Part shown: in pieces, positions 26,932-35,550 of the stretch
Position numbering within the stretch: the first letter of the stretch is position 1
How the letters are laid out: each line of letters opens with the position of its first letter
Assembly (NCBI GenBank): GCA_034669965.1
Contig: JAXMOK010000010.1
Coordinates: 47,209-111,208 of the forward strand
Origin: HXMU1420-13 sp034669965
Lineage (GTDB): Bacteria; Bacteroidota; Rhodothermia; Balneolales; Balneolaceae
DNA: 64,000 bases
Direction of reading: 5' to 3'
Notes under the pieces: generated by a model
The model's input: only the letters and a program-made list of their open reading frames with translations
What the model was told of the DNA's origin: nothing
Database searches by the model: none
Translations under genes and position numbers: made by a program

Positions 26932-27056
26932 AGGCTCCTAATTTTTGTACCCAAATAAATAATTTATGAAAGAATAATAAATTTATCGGTCAAACCACCT
27001 TTTTATATAAATTTTAAACGATAGTTTGAAAGCAAAATACCTGACAGTTCGTGAAG

Positions 27057-27482
27057 TTAGGCACCTAAATCGGGCAAGTTTCTTACTTTTTTATATCGTA
27101 AAGCCATTTTTAGGCAATGCACTAGTGGCTCTGCTTTGAGGGGTTTATCCGGGGCAAAGATTAGTCCACGATTTCCATCAACCTGAAAAAAACCGGGATA
27201 CACCCTTCGGAAAGTCTCTACCAAGTTGGTAGAGCAGATAAAATATATCCCAAACTGATCGGGGCGTTTTTTACTCCAACCAAAGCGAACCGGACTTCCA
27301 ATATTGGACCTGTAACTTGGTTCCCCCCATTTAATTTCTTCAGTTACTTTTTTTACGTCAGGAGATTTTTCAGCTATCTCAACCAAAAGTGATTTAAACT
27401 CTTTATACCTCTTATTTACAGACTTCGGATATTTAGTGATAAGAACGTCTACTTCCGGACTTTCTGTTAATACAAGACTCAT
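27057..27482 (-). CDS. DUF1801 domain protein (YdhG-like)
   Basis: A 141-residue protein with the DUF1801 pattern: EEIKWGEPSYRS, VRFGWSKKRPDQFGIYF, and GLIFAPDKPL followed by LVHCLKMALRYK. DUF1801 proteins resemble frataxin/YdhG folds and are of unknown function. There is no signal peptide. It stands alone between a leftward cluster and the rightward membrane-protein gene at 27611. Confidence 0.8.
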   Translation of the reverse strand: MSLVLTESPEVDVLITKYPKSVNKRYKEFKSLLVEIAEKSPDVKKVTEEIKWGEPSYRSNIGSPVRFGWSKKRPDQFGIYFICSTNLVETFRRVYPGFFQVDGNRGLIFAPDKPLKAEPLVHCLKMALRYKKVRNLPDLGA

Positions 27483-27610
27483 TTACACCTCCGGTTTTGT
27501 TAGTATTTAATAGGGTAAGCATATATAATTTTTAGAATGACTTCATCAAGACTTCATGCAAATTTTGTAATAAAATTATACAGAAGATTAACATTGAAAA
27601 GGAGGGTGCC

Positions 27611-28333
27611 ATGAAAATGCAAAATAAAATACTTCAGGTTATGGTTTTCATCCTAGCAATCCTTTCTGTATTAATAATCGTTGTGGATTCGATTCTGATT
27701 AACTTTTATACAGAAGAAATAATGCTAGATCCAAATACCGTGTCTAAATGGGAAGCTATTATCATGTTAGGTGCACTGGTTATGGCTGGTTTTTATATGG
27801 CTTCAGTTTTATGGGTTTCTCAAATTAGCAGCGATAAAGGGCCTTATTCGGCAGGTAAAGTAATCACCATAATATTTGGTACCAGTTGCTTCCTATTACT
27901 CTTCCTGGAAAAAACTTTAGCTAATTCTATTGGCGAAATGATTTCAACAAATATGAGTTATGAAGCAGAATTGACCAATCTTCAAATGCTGTTTATTGTA
28001 CAATTTATTTATGCATTGTTGATAATGACCGAAATTTCAGCTCAAGATAACGAAGAAATTAGTGCAGAAGACTATAGTTCTCTTGAACATTCTAGAGACG
28101 TAATCGCCGCATTTTCAAGCATCATTCCGGGTTTAGGTCATATTTATAAAGCTCATTATAATGTTGGTTTCGGTTTGTTATTTATTAGTCCATTGTTTAT
28201 TTGGGCAGGTTTGGTACTTGGTTGGGCCACATTCGGCTTTGGCCTGTTCCTACCTGCAATGTTTGTGATATTCATTGGATGGCACGCGTATAATATCGAA
28301 GACCGAAGACATCATACTATAGGATTATTGTAA
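27611..28333 (+). CDS. Multi-pass membrane protein of unknown function
   Basis: A 240-residue protein with hydrophobic segments at about 8-28, 50-70, 84-101, 122-140 and two close helices at about 180-222, and a short acidic loop (QDNEEISAED) before the last part. The segment IIPGLGHIYKAHYNVGFGLL resembles the GxGxxYxG turn of TM2-domain proteins. A strong Shine-Dalgarno (AAGGAGGG) precedes the ATG by 6 nt. I do not recognise the family. Confidence 0.7.
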   Translation: MKMQNKILQVMVFILAILSVLIIVVDSILINFYTEEIMLDPNTVSKWEAIIMLGALVMAGFYMASVLWVSQISSDKGPYSAGKVITIIFGTSCFLLLFLEKTLANSIGEMISTNMSYEAELTNLQMLFIVQFIYALLIMTEISAQDNEEISAEDYSSLEHSRDVIAAFSSIIPGLGHIYKAHYNVGFGLLFISPLFIWAGLVLGWATFGFGLFLPAMFVIFIGWHAYNIEDRRHHTIGLL

Positions 28334-28348
28334 TCACTGCTGATTTGA

Positions 28349-28447
28349 ATTAAAGAAGGTGATTATTACCTGATCGGGATAACGATCAACAACGTGCTTG
28401 ATATCAGTTTATCCAACAAAGTCGGTCTTGCAATGGGTTTTAACTAA
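28349..28447 (+). pseudogene. Possible protein-coding remnant
   Basis: A 32-codon open frame, ending at TAA 28445, reads GDYYLIGITINNVLDISLSN and then KVGLAMGFN, which is amphipathic like the end of a beta-barrel protein. It has no start codon, begins after an in-frame TGA at 28346 and overlaps the 3' end of the DUF2306 gene. It may be a fragment of a lost outer-membrane protein gene, or chance. Confidence 0.22.
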
Positions 28448-29063
28448 CATAACGAAGTTCCCTGGTAACATGAGTTCGAGCGATTAAAGTGGCTACAATA
28501 ATATTCGGAACCCAACACAACCATGCTACAATGCGGTATGCTATAATAAAATCGTCAAAAAACATAATTAACGGTCCCAAATAGATTCTTAAAGTTACCG
28601 CAGCAAAACAAGCAGCATAGCTGATTATCATGGCTTTTTGATGATTGAGCACATCACCGGCTTTTATAAATCGTAAAGCATCAACAGTAAAACTAAACCA
28701 CACAACACCAAGTAACACAAAACCGGTTGCAGAAATCACACCACCGGTTGCAAAAAAACCGATGCCGATACCTGCAACCGAACTTATTATCACTGAAATA
28801 ACATAAATCTTACCAATGACTCGGTGCATTTTTGGATAATTTTGCCTCAGTTTTGTAATAAACTGCGACCACCCAACAAACAATGCAATGCCGCCAAAAG
28901 AAATGTGCAAATAGAATCCTATCCACCAAAGGTTACTTGAAAGTAACTCACCAGATTTACCACTCAAAAAACCACTACCGGGTTCGATAAAGAGGTAACT
29001 AAAAGGATAAAAGCTAATGAAGATGGCGAGAGACGTGAAAACACCGAAAAAGACTTTTTTCAT
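28440..29063 (-). CDS. DUF2306 family membrane protein
   Basis: A 207-residue protein with six to seven hydrophobic helices. The family pattern is clear: HISFGGIALFVGWSQFI, YPKMHRVIGKIYV, the LNHQKAMIISYAACFAAVTLRIYLGP helix, and WLCWVPNIIVA. The conserved histidines in HI, HR and NHQK suggest heme or quinone binding, but the function of DUF2306 is unknown. It is a single gene with a GAACAAAAGATC-type palindrome (29092-29112) just upstream. Confidence 0.82.
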   Translation of the reverse strand: MKKVFFGVFTSLAIFISFYPFSYLFIEPGSGFLSGKSGELLSSNLWWIGFYLHISFGGIALFVGWSQFITKLRQNYPKMHRVIGKIYVISVIISSVAGIGIGFFATGGVISATGFVLLGVVWFSFTVDALRFIKAGDVLNHQKAMIISYAACFAAVTLRIYLGPLIMFFDDFIIAYRIVAWLCWVPNIIVATLIARTHVTRELRYVS

Positions 29064-29135
29064 AAAAGCAGATTAATTTCTGCACATAGACGAACAAAAG
29101 ATCTTTTTGTTCCCACAATACTATTTTAAGTGGCG

Positions 29136-29678
29136 CTAACCGGCACTATCATAAGCCTGATGAACCCAACCCATTAGTTCATCATTAATTTCCTCTTCAT
29201 TCGAAATTCGAACTCGATGGGTGCACATGGTGCCAAATGGCCCGGAACTTTCAAGGCGATCGGTGATGCCAAGATCTTTAAGCTTCAGTCCTAAATCTAC
29301 TCGCGATTTAGTGGCCGGCTTAAATAAGGCGAACTGTTTATTTCGAACAAAACTTACCGTCGATTTTTTTGGAACCACTTGAATATCATCTCCAAGTTTA
29401 AGTGCCTCCGCTTTAAATCGTTCATAAATAGGTCGCAGATTTTCTTTCCCCTTAAACTGAGCATCCACCAAATCCACTTCTTCCGTTTGTTCGTCTTTTG
29501 ATAAGTGAACTATGGTATTGGCAAAACCATGAGAAACACCATGTTCGTTTTTAAGGAAGTTTACGGCTTCAGAATGCTTTGCATAGTTTTTTTCTTTTAA
29601 AATTGATTTCCATTCGTCCAGAGATTTACCCGTTTTCTCCGGCATGTTGTTAATCATTGTTTGTAATTGTTGATCCAT
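29136..29678 (-). CDS. DUF4287 and DUF5655 domain protein
   Basis: A 180-residue protein with two small domains: an N-terminal DUF4287 part (KTGKSLDEWKSILKEKN, HGVSHGFANTIVHLSK) and a C-terminal DUF5655 part (FKGKENLRPIYERFKAEALKLGDDIQVVPKKSTVSFVRNKQFALFKP, split over about residues 74-120, then DLGLKLK). The fusion is common in soil and marine bacteria. Its biochemical role is unknown. No signal peptide. Confidence 0.85.
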   Translation of the reverse strand: MDQQLQTMINNMPEKTGKSLDEWKSILKEKNYAKHSEAVNFLKNEHGVSHGFANTIVHLSKDEQTEEVDLVDAQFKGKENLRPIYERFKAEALKLGDDIQVVPKKSTVSFVRNKQFALFKPATKSRVDLGLKLKDLGITDRLESSGPFGTMCTHRVRISNEEEINDELMGWVHQAYDSAG

Positions 29679-29814
29679 AGTTTCTTTTTTTAGAGTTAGC
29701 TGAATTACGAAACAAGGATCCTTTTTATCAACAAATACTTTTTAACTCAGTAACTTTTTAGTCTAATCATCCGTAGGGGATCACATACTTAAATATGATT
29801 CAAAGGAGAACGAA

Positions 29815-29988
29815 ATGGAAAAAGGAACCGGCATAGCTATTGGAATTGGAATGGGTGTATTGATGGGTGTTACTTTTGGTGGGCTGGCAATTTGGATCGC
29901 TTTGGGAGTGGTAGTTGGCGTATTAATCGAAAATGGTGAGTTAGACCATTTAGATTTTGATTCCTGGGGATGTGGATCAAAAGATTAA
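29815..29988 (+). CDS. Glycine-rich mini membrane protein, 57 residues
   Basis: A 57-residue protein beginning MEKGTGIAIGIGMGVLMG, one or two hydrophobic helices rich in glycine (AIGIGMGVLMG and LAIWIALGVVVGVLIE), then an acidic tail with GELDHLDFDSWG. A clear Shine-Dalgarno (AAAGGAG) lies 7 nt before the ATG. A second member with the same design is encoded at 32320. The glycine spacing could allow helix packing or oligomer formation. Function unknown. Confidence 0.6.
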   Translation: MEKGTGIAIGIGMGVLMGVTFGGLAIWIALGVVVGVLIENGELDHLDFDSWGCGSKD

Positions 29989-30008
29989 TTTCATAGCTTC
30001 ACAAAAAA

Positions 30009-30037
30009 ATAAAAGCCTCGATGTAGAGGCTTTTATT
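30009..30037. terminator. Bidirectional rho-independent terminator
   Basis: AATAAAAGCCTC and GAGGCTTTTATT form a 12-bp perfect stem with a 6-nt loop. It lies between the rightward mini-protein gene and the leftward histidine kinase gene and has T-runs on both strands. Confidence 0.9.
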
Positions 30038-30060
30038 CATATTAATAAGTTGGTAAAAAC

Positions 30061-31338
30061 TTAGGCCATCGGAACCGTAAAATGTACGGTAGTTCCATGT
30101 CCAATTTCGCTATCAATCCACATTTGGCCGTTATGTTTCTCAACAAATTCTTTACAAATAATAAGGCCTAAACCTGTACCAAGTTCTTTATCGGTACCTT
30201 TTGTAGAGGTGTTTTCAGAAATTTTAAATACTCGTTCTAGTTGAAAATCCGTCATTCCAACTCCGGTATCACTAACAGAAACCTGAACGAATTTTGAACC
30301 ATCTTCACCCAATACCTGTTCCGTTTTGATAGAAATGCTACCTAGACGTGGAGTAAATTTTATGGCGTTATAGATAATATTGCGAAAAAGCGTATACACC
30401 ATATTTTTATCTGCCATAGCTGTGGTGTGTACCGAAACATCGTTCACAATTTGGAGACTTTTCTCCTGCAATGTCTGATCATAAATCTCGATCGTGTTTT
30501 TTATAAGCACATAAAGATTCGTGATTTCAGGACTATATTTGATCGTACCATTCTGTGCTCTCGACCAGGTAAGCAGGTTTTCGAAAAGCTCGTACGATTT
30601 TTTAGCACTTTGGTATATATATCCGAGCATTCGTTGTTTTTTTGAATGCTCGAGATCCGAATCTTCATCACTTAATAACTTGCTAAAACCCAAGATCGCG
30701 TTCATGGGGCCCTTCAAATCGTGGGCGATAATATTGAAAAATTTGTCTTTGGCAGAGTTACTCTTTTTTAGATTTAATTCACTTTCTAAGAGGGCCTTTT
30801 CTACTTCGGTACGTTTAGTAATATCAATGAAAGACACTAACACCTTTTTCCAATTATCTTCGTAACCGGGAAGTATTTTTGCTTTAAAATCCAATATCAT
30901 GGGTAAGCCTTCTAACGAGCGGATCGGAATTTGACTTTCGAACTCGTTGTTGCCTTCAATAAAAGCAAGAATCTCTTCTTTAAATGCCGGCAGCGAATCT
31001 GAAGTGAAATATCTCGAAAGGTTACGTGGGATCTCCTCTTTCGTCTTAACGCCAAACATTTTTAACGTTTCTTGATTGATATTCAACACTTTTATCAATC
31101 CTGAAACTATAAATAAATCATCTTCATGCTTTTCGAAGTGAGTTCGGAAATCCGTTACCCCTTGTTCCTTTAAATCTTCTAGAAAATCCTTTATTTCCGA
31201 AAAATCCTCTTCCCATATTGAAATAGGGGCATGTTCGAATAACAATTCGAAATTATCACCGGGTTCGGTATTTTTAGCGAAGAAATCTTTTCTATTGCTA
31301 ATCAATTGCTTTGTTCTAGTCTTCAATTCTATTACCAC
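30061..31338 (-). CDS. PAS-domain sensor histidine kinase
   Basis: A 425-residue soluble kinase without transmembrane segments. A PAS-like sensory region (about 20-175), ending VSFIDITKRTEVEKAL, precedes the HisKA helix with autophosphorylation site H206 in FFNIIAHDLKGPMNAILGFSKLL. The HATPase domain shows the N box NIIYNAIKF, the G1 box DTGVGM and G2 box GTGLGLIICKEFVEKHNG. No response regulator is encoded nearby, so it is an orphan. The ligand is not predictable. Confidence 0.92.
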   Translation of the reverse strand: MVIELKTRTKQLISNRKDFFAKNTEPGDNFELLFEHAPISIWEEDFSEIKDFLEDLKEQGVTDFRTHFEKHEDDLFIVSGLIKVLNINQETLKMFGVKTKEEIPRNLSRYFTSDSLPAFKEEILAFIEGNNEFESQIPIRSLEGLPMILDFKAKILPGYEDNWKKVLVSFIDITKRTEVEKALLESELNLKKSNSAKDKFFNIIAHDLKGPMNAILGFSKLLSDEDSDLEHSKKQRMLGYIYQSAKKSYELFENLLTWSRAQNGTIKYSPEITNLYVLIKNTIEIYDQTLQEKSLQIVNDVSVHTTAMADKNMVYTLFRNIIYNAIKFTPRLGSISIKTEQVLGEDGSKFVQVSVSDTGVGMTDFQLERVFKISENTSTKGTDKELGTGLGLIICKEFVEKHNGQMWIDSEIGHGTTVHFTVPMA

Positions 31339-31510
31339 CTTAATCTGCCTTGTATATTTATTAAAATACTAATTAACTACCAAACGCTTAGTATCATTAA
31401 GAAACTCCAACCTACCTACATAAACCTATGCCGTTTAGTTCGTTAGATGTGATTAATAGTTTTTACAGCTTAATATATCGTCTGTTAAGTAATAAATTTT
31501 ATAAGGAAAA

Positions 31511-32242
31511 ATGATCATAAAGAGCTTAATTTCAATAATAGTTTTAATTCACTTAAGTGGCATGTTTTCCGACAGATCAGATTTCCCTTTGGTTGATATC
31601 AGCGAGATTTCTCCGAGTATAATAAAAGAGATACGATATGCGGGAATTCACAATTTTGTTGGGCAACAGGTTGATGGTTATTCCTCTCCAAAATGTTACT
31701 TAACAGAATCTTCGGCCATGGCTTTAGCAAGAGTTCAAACGGCATTACTTGAACAATCGTTATCGCTTAAAGTTTTTGATTGCTACCGGCCACAACAAGC
31801 AGTAGATCATTTTGTTCGATGGTCATCGGGCGATGAACCGGATCAAACTAAATCAATTTATTTCCCAAATATTCCGGCTGATAGCTTGTTTGAGCTGGGT
31901 TACATCGCTAAACGCTCTGGACATAGCCGTGGCTCAACGGTAGACTTATCCATTGTTCGATTACCTTATCAAACTCCATCAGAATTTGAATATAATTGTT
32001 TGGATGAAGATGGGTACAAGTATCGTGGAAGTGAACTGAATATGGGTACAGCCTACGATTGTTTTGATATTCGATCTCATACAACATCAGAGTTGATGAC
32101 TGATAGCATCTTATCAAATCGAATGATATTACTTGAAGCGATGGAGGCCGAGGGTTTTGTAAACTATTCACAAGAATGGTGGCATTTTACCTTCAAGCCC
32201 GAAGAATTCCCGAACACCTATTTTGATGTGCCCATCGAATAA
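31511..32242 (+). CDS. ddpX: D-alanyl-D-alanine dipeptidase, VanX/DdpX family
   Basis: The family hydrolyses D-Ala-D-Ala. The 243-residue protein has an N-terminal signal sequence, then R93 in CYRPQQA, the zinc ligands H138 and D145 in GHSRGSTVDLS, and E222/H225 in QEWWHF. The seven- and three-residue spacings match the zinc and catalytic residues of VanX. Because there is no VanA/VanH partner and it is exported, it is more likely a dipeptidase used for peptidoglycan recycling than a vancomycin-resistance determinant. Confidence 0.9.
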   Translation: MIIKSLISIIVLIHLSGMFSDRSDFPLVDISEISPSIIKEIRYAGIHNFVGQQVDGYSSPKCYLTESSAMALARVQTALLEQSLSLKVFDCYRPQQAVDHFVRWSSGDEPDQTKSIYFPNIPADSLFELGYIAKRSGHSRGSTVDLSIVRLPYQTPSEFEYNCLDEDGYKYRGSELNMGTAYDCFDIRSHTTSELMTDSILSNRMILLEAMEAEGFVNYSQEWWHFTFKPEEFPNTYFDVPIE

Positions 32243-32319
32243 AGGTTCTGAGCAACAGTTTTCGAAAGCTTGCGTAGTGTTGCATGTTGAATAAATCCAA
32301 GATAAAAAAAGGGCTTAAG

Positions 32320-32493
32320 ATGTTAGACAAAAAAGGAAGTGGCGTAGCTTACGGAATCATCATCGGAACAGTAATTGGTGCGATTTCCGGCAATATGGGA
32401 CTTTGGCTTGCCCTAGGCGTTGCACTGGGAGCAGGTATTGAAGCGAATGCTGCAAAATCAAGAGTTGCTCCTGATAACGATCACACCGAGTAA
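32320..32493 (+). CDS. Glycine-rich mini membrane protein, paralog of the 29815 gene
   Basis: A 57-residue protein from ATG 32320 (MLDKKGSGVAYGIIIGTV), with GxxxG-like stretches in GTVIGAISGNMGLWLALGVALGAGIEA and a charged tail. An upstream ATG at 32284 would add 12 basic residues. The shape (short head, glycine-rich helix, LW-ALGV core, polar tail) matches the protein encoded at 29815, although identity is low. Function unknown. Confidence 0.55.
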   Translation: MLDKKGSGVAYGIIIGTVIGAISGNMGLWLALGVALGAGIEANAAKSRVAPDNDHTE

Positions 32494-32586
32494 CTTAGTA
32501 AAGTCATTACAGCGAAGGTGGGAATCTAAATCCTATTAATTGATAAATACTTAAAAGAGATCCCGGATCAAGTCCGGGATGACTGG
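32491..32586. repeat. Composite double-hairpin repeat, copy A (left hairpin decayed)
   Basis: Begins TAACTTAGTAAAGTCATT, has a decayed first hairpin ending GGTGGGAATCTA, a ~30-bp AT-rich spacer and a perfect second hairpin ATCCCGGA/TCCGGGAT at 32560-32580, followed by GAC. Two better copies lie at 35641 and 35780. Confidence 0.75.
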
Positions 32587-32605
32587 TGTATAGAATCAGC
32601 CTTTA

Positions 32606-32621
32606 CCTAAACTAGTTCAAG
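32606..32621. repeat. 16-bp direct repeat, left copy
   Basis: CCTAAACTAGTTCAAG occurs here and again at 33968-33983. The two copies flank the DinB-like and Crp-like genes. Confidence 0.7.
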
Positions 32622-32638
32622 AGGAAATATCTGCTTAC

Positions 32639-33184
32639 CTATTTTGATTCCAGTTTCCCCAACACTTCTTTTGCTTGATTGAAGTGTCTGAGTTCGTGTT
32701 GAATTAACATCTCGATGGCTGTATTCAAGCGCAGAGTAATCCAATTACTGATTGGGGAATGAATGATGGAATTCTGATCGATCTCTTCTCTTAAATCCAC
32801 AATAAATTGTTTCAACTTGTTTTGATTGGTTTCAAACTGATCAAGAATATTTGGTGATATGACCGATGCCTCCGGCTCCCAAGGCTTCATAGTCTTGGTT
32901 TTCTTCCGGCGTTCGGGTTCAATGGTTTTCAGTAGTAAATCTCCAATAAATCCAGACAAAAACTCAGTTTTCATCAAAAAAGGCACACGAAGGTTCCCCG
33001 ATTTTAAAACTGAGAATACCACGAAATAATCTTCATTAAGTTTGTTTACATGATCAATGATTTGCCCAACACTCCAGCTTCCATTGCTTGGTTTTAGGTT
33101 GAATTGATCTGAACTCAATGTTCCAAAATACTCGGTATAAAGCGCCGTATTTTGATCTATGCGAGTGATCCAATTTTGCTGCAT
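32639..33184 (-). CDS. DinB family protein
   Basis: A 181-residue protein with the DinB/YfiT helical bundle: SVGQIIDHVNKLNEDYF supplies the first candidate metal histidine and IQHELRHFNQAKEVL the H...HxxxH-like second and third. DinB-fold proteins are thiol-dependent transferases or unknown metalloproteins. It is encoded divergently from nothing nearby and 75 bp from the Crp-like regulator gene, which is transcribed in the same direction and could control it. Specific function unknown. Confidence 0.75.
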   Translation of the reverse strand: MQQNWITRIDQNTALYTEYFGTLSSDQFNLKPSNGSWSVGQIIDHVNKLNEDYFVVFSVLKSGNLRVPFLMKTEFLSGFIGDLLLKTIEPERRKKTKTMKPWEPEASVISPNILDQFETNQNKLKQFIVDLREEIDQNSIIHSPISNWITLRLNTAIEMLIQHELRHFNQAKEVLGKLESK

Positions 33185-33259
33185 ATGATTTTCTTTGATT
33201 TTTAGTTGTCCCCAAAAATCAGAAATACACCGGAAATCTAACTTGGTTTAAACCAACAT

Positions 33260-33838
33260 TTAAAGTCGAACCGAGTTCATCAACTTGCTGAAATTAGTGG
33301 CATCAATCCGCAGATAAGATGCCAGATCTTTTTGAGCAACCATATCCAACAAATGTGGACTGCGTTGCATGAAGGCTTTGAACCGACTTTCCATATCAAA
33401 TGCCATTAGCTGGTAATAGCGCTCTAACATGCCGATCAGAAAACCCTCTGTTGCTTTACGGAACAGGGTTTCAATCTCGCGATGTTCTTGCATGAGTTCC
33501 TGATGCTTTACATAGGGGAGACGCAAAAACTTGCTGTCGGTAATCGTTTCGAGATAATATTTGGAAGGAGATTGAGTAAGCACCGATTCCGGAATGCCCG
33601 AAAAGGAAGGCGTATAGGTAAAAGCGATAATGTGCTGTTTATCCTGATGCAAATAGTACGACTTCTGAATCCCATCCAACACAAAATACCAATAGCGTTC
33701 GGTCTCGCCGGGGGCGGTCATGATCGTTTTCTTTGAAAGCTCATACTCACTCCATTGCGATAAATACTGCTGCATTACCGATTCCGGCACGGGATGTATG
33801 TTTGAAAGAAAAGTTTGGAGTGATGAACGATCGGGCAT
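33260..33838 (-). CDS. Crp/Fnr family transcriptional regulator
   Basis: A 192-residue regulator: cyclic-nucleotide-binding-like beta barrel at about 20-115 (APGETERYWYFVLDGIQKSYY), then a dimerisation helix and a shortened helix-turn-helix with QKDLASYLRIDATNFSKL. The cNMP phosphate-binding residues of true Crp are not conserved and no Fnr-type cysteines are present, so the ligand is uncertain. Bacteroidota carry many such degenerate Crp-like regulators. It lies just upstream of the DinB gene in the same direction. Confidence 0.85.
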   Translation of the reverse strand: MPDRSSLQTFLSNIHPVPESVMQQYLSQWSEYELSKKTIMTAPGETERYWYFVLDGIQKSYYLHQDKQHIIAFTYTPSFSGIPESVLTQSPSKYYLETITDSKFLRLPYVKHQELMQEHREIETLFRKATEGFLIGMLERYYQLMAFDMESRFKAFMQRSPHLLDMVAQKDLASYLRIDATNFSKLMNSVRL

Positions 33839-34187
33839 TCTTAAAACTACACATCTATGTTCTAATAATCATTGCTATTAAATTCAGGAAGCAAAACATT
33901 GAATAAGCTTTCAATCTGGATTCAGTTGAAAATGGCATAAACAACAACATAAACGAAATAGATCAGGCCTAAACTAGTTCAAGCGTCCGCTTGGACAAAA
34001 AAGAAGTCGCCAGCTGATGCCTATGCTTTGTAAGTAAATCAGCCATGCGATCTGAAGCCTGTTTTAGAGTTAGATTTTATGACGAAAAGTGACTCAGTTT
34101 CTTACCATTAAATAAAACATAATCAATACTTGCGACTCTAAAATTAAAATGAGTATTTAAGTTTTATTAATTAGTTGAGTTAAATAA
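33839..34187. other. Gene-free 349-bp stretch
   Basis: No convincing gene. It holds the second copy of a 16-bp direct repeat and a short palindrome (33968-33997), and the untranslated region before the lipoprotein gene at 34188. The rest is AT-rich without recognisable signals. Confidence 0.6.
33968..33997. repeat. 16-bp direct repeat (right copy) fused to a palindrome
   Basis: CCTAAACTAGTTCAAG (33968-33983) runs into GTTCAAGCG-TC-CGCTTGGAC, a 9-bp stem with one G-T pair and a 2-nt loop. It lies beyond the Crp-like regulator gene's start. Confidence 0.65.
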
Positions 34188-35297
34188 ATGATCAGGGTTC
34201 TACTTTACTGCTTACCGGTATTTGTAATAATTGGGTTCGTTAACTGCGGAATTTTGGGGGGTGATGACAAAGAAAAACCCATTGTGTGGGAAGAGGAAAG
34301 TTTGGAGGGGTTGGTTGTATTTGGGTTTACAGGTGGAGGAAATATTCTTCATATGGTTAACCTAGAGAATGATGCCATTCTTAATATTCACGGAATTAAT
34401 AATATCAGTTCAGTTGCTGCGTCTGCAGATGGCTCCAAATTGTATGTATCCAGTGGAGAAGGTTTATATGGAGGAGATCCCGGATATGTAACCATGATTG
34501 AAACACAATCATGGAACCATGAAGTAATCTATGATCACTCGGTGGAATTTATCTCAGATAATGAAGAAATCTATTTTATAACAAAACTTGATTACTTAGC
34601 AAGCAATAATGGCGAACAAGATCTAAGAACTTTTGGAAATATTGACCCTAATACGGGAGTTGTTACGGAAATTGATGTAGTCGCAGCAGGCCATAATGAC
34701 TATAAAATCATCGAGTTTAACGCTAATCAACAAACTATTTTTGCCCTGAATTCAAGTCGACAATTGTATCATTTTGATCTAGAATCTAGTACTAGCAATA
34801 AAATATTCGAACTAATTGACTTTAGTAAGCACTCAATTTTTGAAGCATCCGAGGATGGGTCTACACTTTACTTTACTGGAGGGCCAGTATTAGATTTAAA
34901 CAATAATAAGCAAGTAGGATATATACCAATTTTTAAATGGGGGCAACTTGTTTCTCGAAAAGATAATCGAGAAGTGTATATATCCGGACCGGATGATTTT
35001 GGAATATTTGGTCCAAGCCTAAAAAAGATTACAGTTTACGATCCAAGTAAAGATATTATTAGTGATACCATTGATGTAAATTCGATCACTGACATGGTTT
35101 ATTTATCCCCAAACGAGCGCTATCTGATTACACACAGTTGGATAAATATATTCGTTATTGATTTAAAAACTAGGGAAATAGTTAAGCAAATACACTTACC
35201 AGAAAATGTATCAAGTTTTGAAAAGATGTACTTGATGAAAAAACCAATCACAAAAGGGGATGAAAATGAAGACATATATTTAGAGTCATCTCAATAA
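34188..35297 (+). CDS. Lipoprotein with beta-propeller-like repeats
   Basis: A 369-residue lipoprotein (lipobox GFVNC, cysteine 20). The mature part is made of short, repetitive strand-rich blocks such as VAASADGSKLYVSSGEG, EDGSTLYFTGG and LSPNERYLITHS, which resemble YVTN/WD40-like propeller blades. Nothing catalytic is visible. It is probably surface-exposed or periplasmic and binds a partner. Codon use and the surrounding AT-richness look like those of the accessory region. Confidence 0.65.
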   Translation: MIRVLLYCLPVFVIIGFVNCGILGGDDKEKPIVWEEESLEGLVVFGFTGGGNILHMVNLENDAILNIHGINNISSVAASADGSKLYVSSGEGLYGGDPGYVTMIETQSWNHEVIYDHSVEFISDNEEIYFITKLDYLASNNGEQDLRTFGNIDPNTGVVTEIDVVAAGHNDYKIIEFNANQQTIFALNSSRQLYHFDLESSTSNKIFELIDFSKHSIFEASEDGSTLYFTGGPVLDLNNNKQVGYIPIFKWGQLVSRKDNREVYISGPDDFGIFGPSLKKITVYDPSKDIISDTIDVNSITDMVYLSPNERYLITHSWINIFVIDLKTREIVKQIHLPENVSSFEKMYLMKKPITKGDENEDIYLESSQ

Positions 35298-35543
35298 TTA
35301 AACTAGGATCGCGAATGCAAGGGCAAAGATTAGGTAAATCAAGCTCAGTACAAATGCCAAACGAAGGCGATGATTTAACTTTCTTCTTGCAAGGATGACT
35401 GCTTTTCTCTTTAGGTTAACTCCATCTAGTTTTGAAGCAATTCGTTTTGCACGAGGATTAGAGATTTCACGGAAGAAGGTTTTTCCACGAAGTAAGCTTA
35501 AATTTGCACGATTGGTTCTTTCTTGTGACGATACTAAACTCAT
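35298..35543 (-). CDS. Small protein with one C-terminal TM helix
   Basis: An 81-residue protein: a basic, polar N-terminal part (SLLRGKTFFREISNPRAKRIASKLDGVNLKRKAVILARRKL) split by short loops, then one hydrophobic helix (about 61-80, LAFVLSLIYLIFALAFAILV). The start is the ATG at 35543, preceded by a perfect AGGAGGT 5 nt upstream; longer upstream starts lack this. Family unknown. The mRNA leader can form a hairpin that includes part of the Shine-Dalgarno. Confidence 0.6.
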   Translation of the reverse strand: MSLVSSQERTNRANLSLLRGKTFFREISNPRAKRIASKLDGVNLKRKAVILARRKLNHRLRLAFVLSLIYLIFALAFAILV

Positions 35544-35550
35544 ACTACCT

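Noticed and set aside
29092..29112. GAACAAAAGATCTTTTTGTTC-type palindrome as a terminator
   Set aside because: It is a near-perfect palindrome, but AT-rich and without a T-tract after it, so it cannot be called a terminator with confidence.
31511..32242. Vancomycin-resistance gene
   Set aside because: VanX residues are present, but no ligase, dehydrogenase or regulator accompanies it, so recycling is more likely.
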